A DNA stretch of 64,000 bases from Torulaspora globosa (Eukaryota; Ascomycota; Saccharomycetes; Saccharomycetales; Saccharomycetaceae), in the NCBI RefSeq assembly GCF_014133895.1, contig NC_050729.1:496001-560000 (forward strand). The letters run 5' to 3'. This document shows, piece after piece, positions 21,209 through 29,870 of this stretch. The notes below the pieces were generated by a model, which was not told the origin of the DNA, searched no databases, and was given only the letters and a program-made list of their open reading frames with translations. The position numbers and the translations under genes were made by a program. The first letter of the stretch is position 1. Each line of letters begins with the position of its first letter.

Positions 21209-21780
21209 TCCTCTGGTGCTTTTCTGGTGATCTTTTGAACCCCGGTCAGGGCCTCTTAAGGTTAAATTAATTGAACTATTATGAAGGCGACATTGCTGTC
21301 GCGCGGGTAGGATTCAAGAACTAAATGTACATAGAGACAGATCAAGAACAGCTGGTGACCCAGAGAAGGGAGATCATTGATGCTGCTGCATGTGAATCCG
21401 CCGGAGCAAGCTACCGTGTTTGCCTGCTTATGCCCTCTGCCCCAGGAATAGTAGTGAGATCAAATGAGACATTGACGGACTGCATGCAATAATGGCAGGA
21501 AGACTATGACGTTGTGAACAGGATTTGTGTGAAAATTAAAGGACCAAATTTTGTAATAATACGTTGCGGTCTTATTCGTGGGTTGGTATGGTTGACTCTG
21601 TAATTAGAGCTTGTGATCGTTCGCCTCTCGTTGACTCGCTGACTCGAGGCTTAGGCCCGATATATAGTTCTCCTATATCGGTCATGGATCTATGTCTTAG
21701 TCAGCCATATACTTGGCAGATCCTCGATCCTGTCTTGTCAAACCGATATGTCCATCTCGTGCTATTAAAATTTCACCAAT
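21209..21780. other. 572-base region upstream of tRNA-Leu, no gene recognised
   Basis: The region holds the promoter of the small mitochondrial-type gene and the flank of the tRNA. A short inverted repeat (CCGATATA at 21657-21664 and TATATCGG at 21674-21681) could form an 8-bp stem with a 9-base loop. I looked for a solo LTR, common next to yeast tRNA genes, and found no TG...CA-bounded element or target duplication I could defend. Confidence 0.45.
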
Positions 21781-21908
21781 GGTTGTTTGGCCGAGCGGTC
21801 TAAGGCGCCTGATTCAAGAGTCGGTTCGATTCTTGTGTGCAGCAAAACTGTGCACCTCGGAATTCTCAGGTATCGTAAGATGCAAGAGTTCGAATCTCTT
21901 AGCAACCA
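21781..21908 (+). tRNA. tRNA-Leu(CAA) with intron
   Basis: The acceptor arms GGTTGTT (21781-21787) and AGCAACC (21901-21907) pair with one G-U, followed by discriminator A. The D region GGCCGAGCGGTCTAAGGCG, anticodon CAA at 21815-21817, long variable arm and T arm GAGTTCGAATCTC are typical of a class II leucine tRNA and nearly identical to S. cerevisiae tRNA-Leu(CAA). An intron of 46 bases (21819-21864) lies after position 37; the S. cerevisiae counterpart intron is shorter (about 32 bases). The intron has ATTCTTG, able to pair with the anticodon region. A T7 run follows. Confidence 0.97.
21819..21864 (+). other. tRNA-Leu intron
   Basis: Removing these 46 bases restores the anticodon stem CCTGA/TCAGG with the 7-base loop TTCAAGC. 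The position between bases 37 and 38 is the canonical one. A hairpin GTGTGCAG/CTGTGCAC-like segment within it would form an internal helix. Confidence 0.9.
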
Positions 21909-21910
21909 TA

Positions 21911-21917
21911 TTTTTTT
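21911..21917 (+). terminator. RNA polymerase III terminator of tRNA-Leu
   Basis: A run of seven T residues begins two bases after the discriminator base of the tRNA. Confidence 0.85.
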
Positions 21918-22010
21918 GATTAAGGCAATCAACAGAGCCCTTCTCGGGAGCAAATCACTTAAAGATTAAAAGCGAGTGTGCTTAATGGTTAAGTCCTTAA
22001 ATAATCGATA

Positions 22011-25000
22011 CTAGTCTTGGGTATTCTGGAAAAAGCAGTTCCAGAGGTGTCGCTCAGAAACTTGCTCCCCCGTACTCTCATTCATCTCGAACTCTTCTCG
22101 TTCTTCTTCTCCCGTTAGTTCTTCAATATTATGTTCTGCTTGGCTTTGTGACTCTTCTTTCATCTTGCGACGTCCCTCCAAAATACATTTATATTTGAAG
22201 ATGTTCTCTTCGACGGAGTTTCTCATCATAAAATTCCAAACGAAGGTTTCACGAGTTTGTCCAATTCGATTATTTCTTCCCATTGCTTGTAGCTCGTCAC
22301 CGCGGTTTATGATTGCATCCAACAGGAAGATATGCCGCGCATTCAGAAGTGTTAATCCCGCTCCTAATGCCTTCACATTTAGCAATAAACAAGTAATACT
22401 CCTGTGTTTCTTGAACCTGAGGATAGATTCACCCACATTCGATGAGTTTGCCAAGCATGATAAGCTTCGGATTTCGTGCATGTGGAGCACTTTTGATATT
22501 ACCCTCAGAAAGTCGGGACTTTGAGAATACATAACAAATTGCAAAGGTTCATCATCATTCTCAGTCTCTGCTTTTAGTTTCAGGAAAAGAACCAGTTTGA
22601 TCACATAATCGATCTTGGCACCAAAACTTTCCTTTATTTTCATTTTATGCACCTCGTTGAGGTCGGGAAACAAAGCGTATCTCTCCTTGAACACTGAGTC
22701 GTACGTCGTGGGAGAATTTTCAGCAACAGCTCCCAATCCCTTTTTTCTATCAGTTTCTTTCGTCGAATTATCGGCATCGTTCTCCTCTTCTGCATCCTCA
22801 TTTGAAAATTTGAAATTGTATACCTCCATAAGACTGGCCTTTGTTTTACACATTGGGCATGAACTGTGATGTTTCAGCCAACTATGAATGCATTTCCTGC
22901 AGAAAAAATGACCACATTTAATCATCGCTCCAACTGTTATTTTCCCTAAGCATATTGCACATGAGAAGGTTTGGTGGTTCGCTATCGAAGTTTTCAGCTT
23001 TTCCAGGTTGTTCAGGTACTTGACCCTTGATTCTGCGGTACTAATCTTCTCAGAGATTCTGGTTAACGAATCATCTCTAGCTGCTTTCAAAATATTGTTC
23101 CTAGAAGAATTCTCTAATTGTAAAAGGGAAACTAAGGAATCGGATATTCTTTGTAGATGACTGTAGTATTCCAGCTTGGCATTGTAAATTGTGTTCAACT
23201 TCCTCAGTGATTCCCTGATTTTTTTGTTCTCTTCAAATATCCTTGAAGACTCTTTCTCAAACTGTAGCAAATAATCTTCGAAATTTTCCTGTTTATCTGC
23301 TTTATCTGAGTTGGTCGATAAAGTTCGAACTATTTTCGAGTTTCTCAATTCATCAAAGATCGGTTTCAAAGGGGTGCCCGTGATCAACTTCAATTTGGAT
23401 AAAAGCTTGCGATGATATTCTGAGAATTTTTGTCCCGCCTGAGTCTTGAGGAATTTTTTCATGTCCTTTTCCTTCTCCTCAGATTGAGAGATTGCATCTC
23501 TATTATTTAAAAGATGTTCAAGACAGGCGAACAGTGCAAACATTCGATCTTGGTCTTCTATTGACGACGAGTATTCCTCGGCCTTTTCATCCTCGTTCTC
23601 GTCAGTGTACTCTTTTAAAATTGGCTTGTACAAGAGATCTCTTAATTCGACCAACAAACTGTTAAACTGAGTGGCCTGCTCATTCAGCAAATTGATGAGG
23701 GTCTTGAGTTGCTTGAAACATCGAGAAACTATAAGGTTGCTGGAATAGTCATTTTCATCGTTGAACTCGATAAGAAGTAACGAAGAAAGATGTGTCTTTT
23801 GATCATTAAAATAGGAGCAAACATCTCTGATTGCCATGCTGACTTTATCAACCCGACTGGAAAGAATCTGCTCTCTCATTTTTTCCGCATATGAATAAAA
23901 CTTTTGCTCCATGAGCTGGTTCTGTTCAATCTCTTCCATCTCTGCAGCGGAGTAAAAATCCGTATATGCCTTTTTTTTGGAATCGGGATCAATCAAGGCA
24001 AGTTTCTTATTCTCGTCATCGACTTTCTCCAATTTACTAGAACCCATAAGAAAATGTCCCGTTGCAATGAAGAAGTAACATTGATGTAAGAGATCCAAGT
24101 ATGCGCGTATCCTAACTTTTGAAGTATTCTCGCGCTCGAAGCCATCTGCTGTGCCGACCATGGGAGTCGGAGTTCTCAGACCATCTTTATTTTGTAAGCA
24201 AGTCGAAACATCGAATGGATCAGAAACGTCGTATTTTTTCTTCAAATCATCAAGAATTTTGTCCTTAACCGAATGCAAGAGATGTATAGCATTGGAAGGA
24301 TTGTTCTGCAGTTCCATCTTTGCTTGTGCCGACTTAATGAGTATCTGGTAATTGTCTCTGTACAAGGAGTCCAACTTATCGATAGCGTCAGCCGTCATTA
24401 GGCGTAACACATCATCGATATTCTGGAGTACAAAAGAATTTGGATTGGAATTTGTTTGATTTGCTTTATTGAAATTGCTGGAATCCGGGAAAACCGCATG
24501 GCAACATAAGTATCTTAGCCGGATCAACCATTGATTCAATTGCGTTGTGGAGAGCCTTGGGGTTCCGACACCATTCTGATCATAGCCCGATAGAGAGATA
24601 AATTGGTTCCAAAGATCGAGGTAATTGTCCCACTCCACAGGAGCAAAATCTAGTGGGACAATATAATTATGTTGCTTGGGTATTTTGATCTGCGACAGGA
24701 CATCTTTCTTCGAATGTCTAATGCACAGGTCTCTCATGATGAAAAACTTCATTAGCTCCTGCACTGAAAATTGCACGCCGCCAACCGACTGATGTCTTTT
24801 CTGTACAACGTTGCTATTAAGAGTGGCGATGATGTGGGGTAATTCGTGGAACGGCGAGATCTTCAAATATGAAAGAACGGTCTGATAATCGCGGATGAAC
24901 TGTATAGGTGTCCCGGATACACCCCAAGTGTGAATTCGATGTAAGAGGCTGGTGCACTTAGCGGCATTAGTGCTGTCGCTTTGCAGCATTTGAACTTCGT

Positions 25001-26486
25001 CCAGTATAATCCTGAAAAACTGCATCAAGGACAACGGAGAAGAGTAGTCATACTTGATAGGAGAGATCGTACGCCTTGGCCTGGAGCTTGCATTGTATTC
25101 AGCATAATGAACCTCAGTGGATACCACGTTATATGAAGTGATAATAATATCGAAAGTTGACAAGAAACGCACTATCTCGGTGATATTTTCCGTTCCAAAA
25201 AACTTCTTGACATGTAAATAACCTTTGTAATGGAAAACCTTCAAGAAGTTTGACGTATGACATTCCACTTCATCGATCCATTGCTGCAGAATCGCGTTGG
25301 GGCATATAATCAGCGAAGACTTTGCCTTGTAAATGGTCTTACCGTCATCTGCTATATAACTGTTCGGTTGAAGTGGATCTAATCGGCGCTTGTTTAGGAG
25401 TATGAGTGACAGAATTTCGATAGTTTTACCCAGACCCATTTCTTCCGATAGTAAACCCTGAGCTCCCAGAACACCATTTTCCGAATTTCTCACCAAGGTA
25501 CCTCGAATCTGCTCCACATCGTCCCTGTGAATAATAAAATTGGTAAACTTGTTCCAAAAAATGGTCGAGGAGATCTTTTCGTAACCAAACGAAACATAAC
25601 GGTTCAAAAACTCTAGCATATCGTCCTTGTCGCTGTTCAAAGTAGCCCGCTCTTTCGACAACATCCATTGGATACTCTTGGACTGAAAAGGCAATAGTTT
25701 GACATTCAGTCCCTCGACACTATACGAATCGAGATCGGGGATCCGCCCCAGACGGCTCTTGGTATGTTGAACGATTTGATCAACAAAGTCCTTCTGTATG
25801 AAGGATGATACAGGAATTGCATGCACATCTGAAGAACCCTTTGAAAACAGTACGTCTAGCGCCCTGCTCGTGTCTGGACAGAACTTGTTTATGGTCTGCG
25901 GAGTATAATTCAGAAACAATTGGAAATCGAGACACCAGCTAACCGCCGCATCTTCCTTGATGTGCAAATACCCGCCAAAGAAAACGATGTCTTTGAATCG
26001 TCTACTCGCTTGTCTCAACGCCGCCACACCTCCAGATCTTCTCCTGGCTTTACTCTGCTTTACTCCTCGCACACCAAAGGCCGTTTCCTTTTTGTTCACC
26101 TGTCGCTCAAAAAACTTGCAATGAATGATCTTCAAAAGTTCCTTGAAACTGCCTGGTGTGGTCTCTGCCAGCATAAATCGGAACAACCTGACTCCGTCGC
26201 TAGTGAAAACCATAACAAAATCTCTCTCACCGCTCTCCGCCATATCATGGTACTCCACAAGAACCTCCAACTTGCGTCCACTGTCCTTGTGAGGAAAGTA
26301 AGTACCCATTCTCACCGCTGCCAACGGAATCATCCGTTTATTTGGTCTCGTCTTTTTGACTACTCTCTGGTCCTCATCATCCCAACCACCAATCTCTTGG
26401 AGAGACACCTCGTGGAACGCTTCATTGTAACTCACCGATTCCTTATCTATCAAGAGATCGAAATGTCCATCACAGGATGAATCCAT
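22011..26486 (-). CDS. IRC20: IRC20, SNF2-family ATPase with RING finger (putative E3 ligase)
   Basis: The product has 1491 residues; S. cerevisiae Irc20 (YLR247C) has 1556. The SNF2 N-lobe carries Walker A in EEMGLGKTIE near residue 350 and the DExQ motif ILDEVQML near 499. A long insert rich in charged helices follows. A C3HC4 RING finger (CAICLG...CGHFFCRKC...CPMC) lies at about 1177-1212, then the second helicase lobe with GAGLTLLNARHIFLLDA and the arginine finger in GRNNRIGQT near 1405. The protein acts in chromatin and in recombination/repair; the RING is linked to ubiquitin ligase activity. IRC20 and RCK2 are divergent, as YLR247C-YLR248W are. ATG at 26484-26486. Confidence 0.97.
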   Translation of the reverse strand: MDSSCDGHFDLLIDKESVSYNEAFHEVSLQEIGGWDDEDQRVVKKTRPNKRMIPLAAVRMGTYFPHKDSGRKLEVLVEYHDMAESGERDFVMVFTSDGVRLFRFMLAETTPGSFKELLKIIHCKFFERQVNKKETAFGVRGVKQSKARRRSGGVAALRQASRRFKDIVFFGGYLHIKEDAAVSWCLDFQLFLNYTPQTINKFCPDTSRALDVLFSKGSSDVHAIPVSSFIQKDFVDQIVQHTKSRLGRIPDLDSYSVEGLNVKLLPFQSKSIQWMLSKERATLNSDKDDMLEFLNRYVSFGYEKISSTIFWNKFTNFIIHRDDVEQIRGTLVRNSENGVLGAQGLLSEEMGLGKTIEILSLILLNKRRLDPLQPNSYIADDGKTIYKAKSSLIICPNAILQQWIDEVECHTSNFLKVFHYKGYLHVKKFFGTENITEIVRFLSTFDIIITSYNVVSTEVHYAEYNASSRPRRTISPIKYDYSSPLSLMQFFRIILDEVQMLQSDSTNAAKCTSLLHRIHTWGVSGTPIQFIRDYQTVLSYLKISPFHELPHIIATLNSNVVQKRHQSVGGVQFSVQELMKFFIMRDLCIRHSKKDVLSQIKIPKQHNYIVPLDFAPVEWDNYLDLWNQFISLSGYDQNGVGTPRLSTTQLNQWLIRLRYLCCHAVFPDSSNFNKANQTNSNPNSFVLQNIDDVLRLMTADAIDKLDSLYRDNYQILIKSAQAKMELQNNPSNAIHLLHSVKDKILDDLKKKYDVSDPFDVSTCLQNKDGLRTPTPMVGTADGFERENTSKVRIRAYLDLLHQCYFFIATGHFLMGSSKLEKVDDENKKLALIDPDSKKKAYTDFYSAAEMEEIEQNQLMEQKFYSYAEKMREQILSSRVDKVSMAIRDVCSYFNDQKTHLSSLLLIEFNDENDYSSNLIVSRCFKQLKTLINLLNEQATQFNSLLVELRDLLYKPILKEYTDENEDEKAEEYSSSIEDQDRMFALFACLEHLLNNRDAISQSEEKEKDMKKFLKTQAGQKFSEYHRKLLSKLKLITGTPLKPIFDELRNSKIVRTLSTNSDKADKQENFEDYLLQFEKESSRIFEENKKIRESLRKLNTIYNAKLEYYSHLQRISDSLVSLLQLENSSRNNILKAARDDSLTRISEKISTAESRVKYLNNLEKLKTSIANHQTFSCAICLGKITVGAMIKCGHFFCRKCIHSWLKHHSSCPMCKTKASLMEVYNFKFSNEDAEEENDADNSTKETDRKKGLGAVAENSPTTYDSVFKERYALFPDLNEVHKMKIKESFGAKIDYVIKLVLFLKLKAETENDDEPLQFVMYSQSPDFLRVISKVLHMHEIRSLSCLANSSNVGESILRFKKHRSITCLLLNVKALGAGLTLLNARHIFLLDAIINRGDELQAMGRNNRIGQTRETFVWNFMMRNSVEENIFKYKCILEGRRKMKEESQSQAEHNIEELTGEEEREEFEMNESTGEQVSERHLWNCFFQNTQD

Positions 26487-27471
26487 GCCGCCAACATCTT
26501 TATCGCCCGCCGGTAAGGTGCCACAAGTAGTATTTATTCATTTGCCACCCAACTAACTAACCGCTCAACTCTATCTTCGCTCCCGCTGTTACCCGCCGTT
26601 ACCCGCACATGAATACACGTGCAGGAACCTGAGCCGATCCACCCCTTTTTCTGCGCGCTCTTCCCTCTCCATGCGCCAGCAGAACGCAAGGGCAAAAAGA
26701 AATCCCCGCGTAACTTCTCCAATATGCCGGATCTTGCCTGAATTTGATACTGTAAGACGAAACCCGCAAAGTATACTTCTCCCAATTAGGCGCGTTTCTT
26801 CTTTCGGATCGTCGCGGAAATGTCCCTTTTAAGCCATGCAAGACCGATCACATGAGATCGGTTGGCCGCACCGCATCGCCATACGTAAGTTTCTTCGCGT
26901 TACTTTTCCCTGTGCTTTCATTGACGCGTGTCATGATGATCTTTCTTTTCCAGCGTGGACAGAGGCGGCGATTGGTATGTTGTTATGCCCACTCTCTAAG
27001 GCTTGCTTGCTAACGAATTGGTGAAGAATGCGATTATATCTCAGCAATTGTTAGAGTTGTTGCATGCATCCTCGAAAAATGCGTAGTTTGGCTAGATACA
27101 AAGCTACGACTAATCTTGCTATCATTAAACATCTATCTGCCTCCCTTTAGATGTAATTTAGATTACATTTGATTACGTATCTCAAAGAGAAAAGAGAAGA
27201 AGAGTGGTACCTTTTTTGTTCCTGTTTTTCCTACATATTTTTTTTTTGGCGGTTGATTTTTCTAGGCCTTTTCTTCAGCCGTTTTATCGTTTGCTTTTCT
27301 TGTCCCGCATAGATTCTTTATAACGGATGGCCATATCTAGTTTTTTTTTTTTCTTTGGGTTTATTGTAGAGATCTGGTTCATCTCCTGGCTGAACCATTC
27401 TTCGCACAAAGATATCGATCTCGTGTGCTATAGATTTATTCTACGTTGAAGCTTTTCTTGAGACAAGGAAG
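26487..27471. other. 985-base divergent promoter region of IRC20 and RCK2
   Basis: This is the longest intergenic region in the window. It holds tandem Reb1 sites and a CACGTG near IRC20, an inverted repeat (ACCGATC 26843-26849 and GATCGGT 26856-26862), one ACGCGT at 26924-26929, and long poly(dT) tracts near 27239-27249 and 27340-27353 near RCK2. No RNA gene was recognised. Confidence 0.6.
26589..26621. promoter_or_regulatory. two tandem Reb1 sites and a CACGTG E-box upstream of IRC20
   Basis: TTACCCG occurs at 26589-26595 and again at 26599-26605, ten bases apart, and CACGTG follows at 26616-26621. TTACCCG is the core site of the general regulatory factor Reb1. The set is about 100-135 bases upstream of IRC20 and would help keep the divergent region free of nucleosomes. 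Confidence 0.65.
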
Positions 27472-29298
27472 ATGCTTAAGATAAAGAATATATTTGGGAA
27501 AAAGAGACAGCAACAACAACCACAACAACCGCAGCACCAGCAAGATTGTCGAAGATCGACGGGCGGTTTGGCTACTGGCGATGTCAGTCATGATCGCGGT
27601 AGTACGGAAGATTCGAGGAGCAGTTCAGGTTTAGCTGTTGCAGATCAGGGAAAGGCGATGCCTATTATCGAATGTCCTGTGGAAATCGATGAATCGTTCC
27701 TTGACAAAGATATTACGAACGTGGAGAGTCTTTCGCCGATGGTTGAAGACAGCGACGTTCATATTGTGCATAGTGATATAGAGGATGGAAAAGGGATGCA
27801 GGAAGATAGTGAGGACGCCGACATCGGCATAGAAGATGATTCGACCGCGGCGACTGGCAGTAGTAGTGAACAACTTTCGGTAGAGAAAGAACTTCCCGAT
27901 GAGTTTTTCCAGGAACAAGCAGAGCTCAAGGATTACTTGCTTATCAACAAGATAGGAGAAGGAGCGTTCTCGAGAGTGTTCCGTGGTATCCCGCAGAAAA
28001 ACAGCTCGAAGGCCTATCTTACGAGGAATTTCACAGAGTGTGCCATCAAAGTGATTCAGAAGGACCAAAGCTCCGGAGCAACGATCAAAAAGGACGAACA
28101 GACTAAGAAATCTACGAGAGAACAGGTGATGAAGGAGGTTCAAATACATAAACTGATCACTTGCGGCGAGGGGGCACAGAACATTGTACAGTTTGTGGAT
28201 TTCCAAGAATCTGAAAACTACTACTACATCGTGCAGGAGCTCTTAAGGGGCGGTGAGATTTTTGGCGAGATTGTGAAATATACCTATTTCAGTGAGGATC
28301 TGTCGAGGCATGTTATTAAACAGTTGGCATTGGCAGTGAAACATATGCATTCGATGGGAGTCGTTCACCGTGACATCAAACCTGAGAATCTTCTGTTTGA
28401 ACCCATTAAGCATATACCGTCCAAGAAGCCCGTGCTCAGAAGATCGGATGATCCTGCCACTAAGCTCGACGAGGGTGAATTTAGACCTAACGTCGGTGGT
28501 GGTGGTATTGGGGTCGTGAAGCTGGCCGATTTTGGTCTCTCCAAGCAAATTTATCAAACAGACACAAAGACTCCATGCGGAACGGTCGGTTACACGGCCC
28601 CCGAAGTGGTTAAAGACGAGAAATACTCCATGGGGGTCGATATGTGGGGAATAGGCTGCGTGCTATATACGATACTGTGCGGTTTCCCGCCATTTTACGA
28701 TGAAAAGATTGATGTCCTGACGGAGAAAATTTCCCGTGGCGAGTACACGTTCCTCAGACCCTGGTGGGATGAGATAAGCGATGGTGCGAAAAACTGTGTG
28801 AGGAAGCTTTTAGAGGTCAACCCGGACAAAAGATATCGAATCGACGATCTGTTGAACGATGAGTGGCTGAACACTTATGACGCGGTAAGACAACGAGAGG
28901 CTATGAGTGAGCAGAAACTGGCCCATGCGCTGGATGCCAAGCGGAAAAGCAAAAGTCACACCTCTCGCAAGAACAGACTCTTTTACCCCAAGAGAGACTC
29001 GTCATTACTCTATTCCCCAGCGGCCAACGTGATGCGTGATGCTTTTGACGTCAGCAACGCGGTACAACGTAACGAAGGAGACAAAAGACATCAACAACAC
29101 CATCAAGATTACCGTTCGCAGTCACAAAGGTTTGCTCTCGGCTCCCTAACGGAGGGATCAGAGGTTTCCTGTTGGGAATCCGACGAGCTGGAAGACGACA
29201 TGTTCCAACTAAAACTCAATTCCTCGACTATAATCAAGAGAAGAAAGGAGAACCATATTCCCAATAACACCATAAGGATCCCCACACTGTTGGAATAG
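27472..29298 (+). CDS. RCK2: RCK1/RCK2-type MAPK-activated protein kinase
   Basis: The product has 608 residues; S. cerevisiae Rck2 has 610. After a Gln/Pro-rich start (residues 13-24) and an acidic region, the Ser/Thr kinase domain runs from about 155 to 470. It shows the glycine loop IGEGAFSRVF (161-170), lysine in CAIKV (193), HRDIKPEN (299-306), DFG (353-355) and APE (376-378). A basic, Ser-rich C-terminal region follows. Rck2 acts downstream of the Hog1 MAP kinase and phosphorylates elongation factor 2 under osmotic and oxidative stress. S. cerevisiae has two copies from genome duplication (RCK1, RCK2); the single gene here is syntenic with RCK2, next to YEF3. Confidence 0.95.
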   Translation: MLKIKNIFGKKRQQQQPQQPQHQQDCRRSTGGLATGDVSHDRGSTEDSRSSSGLAVADQGKAMPIIECPVEIDESFLDKDITNVESLSPMVEDSDVHIVHSDIEDGKGMQEDSEDADIGIEDDSTAATGSSSEQLSVEKELPDEFFQEQAELKDYLLINKIGEGAFSRVFRGIPQKNSSKAYLTRNFTECAIKVIQKDQSSGATIKKDEQTKKSTREQVMKEVQIHKLITCGEGAQNIVQFVDFQESENYYYIVQELLRGGEIFGEIVKYTYFSEDLSRHVIKQLALAVKHMHSMGVVHRDIKPENLLFEPIKHIPSKKPVLRRSDDPATKLDEGEFRPNVGGGGIGVVKLADFGLSKQIYQTDTKTPCGTVGYTAPEVVKDEKYSMGVDMWGIGCVLYTILCGFPPFYDEKIDVLTEKISRGEYTFLRPWWDEISDGAKNCVRKLLEVNPDKRYRIDDLLNDEWLNTYDAVRQREAMSEQKLAHALDAKRKSKSHTSRKNRLFYPKRDSSLLYSPAANVMRDAFDVSNAVQRNEGDKRHQQHHQDYRSQSQRFALGSLTEGSEVSCWESDELEDDMFQLKLNSSTIIKRRKENHIPNNTIRIPTLLE

Positions 29299-29870
29299 AG
29301 TACGAGCTTATGAAATGTCTTCGTTGTTGATATACTATCTAGCCTTTAATCTTTCATAAACATAATCATATAAGTATTTGCAATTTAATAATGACACATG
29401 AAAATCTCCTCCTTTTTTCTTTTTCATACAAGTTTACAGTAAGATCAGAGATAGTGTCCCTTGGATCAATAGTACAATGCAAGATCTCCGACAATAACAT
29501 GAGATGAGATGAGATCGTTTATGATCAAAACACGGTGACAGCGACGCTTACGCGAATCCATAACCGATCGGCTGTTGCGCAGACGCCGGACGTTCAGAGT
29601 GATAAACGTAGCGACGCCCATCAAAAAAAAAAAATAAAGAAATACTCGAAAAACAAGAAAAATGTTTCTTTTCGGCCGCTCAGATGAGCAGCTTTTCTTT
29701 TTCTTCGATGAGTTTTGTGTGCGTCTTTGAAAATTTTTCATAATAGTATAAGACCGGGCTCATCTCTCTTGGAATGATATAAAAAAAGTTTACAACCACT
29801 ATCTTGTTTCGATAGTATTTGTATCTGATTTTTCTCTCTCGAGCTTGAATCTCTCAAGGGATAGTGCAAG
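29299..29870. other. 572-base intergenic region, RCK2 3' end and YEF3 promoter
   Basis: It contains an A-rich tract at about 29625-29637 and the PAC/RRPE pair listed separately. A short tandem TGAGA-containing repeat (about 29499-29513) is present. No RNA gene was recognised. Confidence 0.5.
29706..29740 (+). promoter_or_regulatory. PAC-like and RRPE motifs upstream of YEF3
   Basis: CGATGAG at 29706-29712 is seven of eight bases of the PAC core. TGAAAATTTTTCA at 29728-29740 is a complete RRPE. The two lie 15 bases apart and about 130-165 bases upstream of the ATG, the usual arrangement in ribosome-biogenesis promoters. Confidence 0.65.

Noticed and set aside
21209..21780. Possible solo LTR next to the tRNA gene
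   Set aside because: No terminal TG/CA inverted repeat pair, no flanking 5-base duplication and no resemblance to known LTRs was found.
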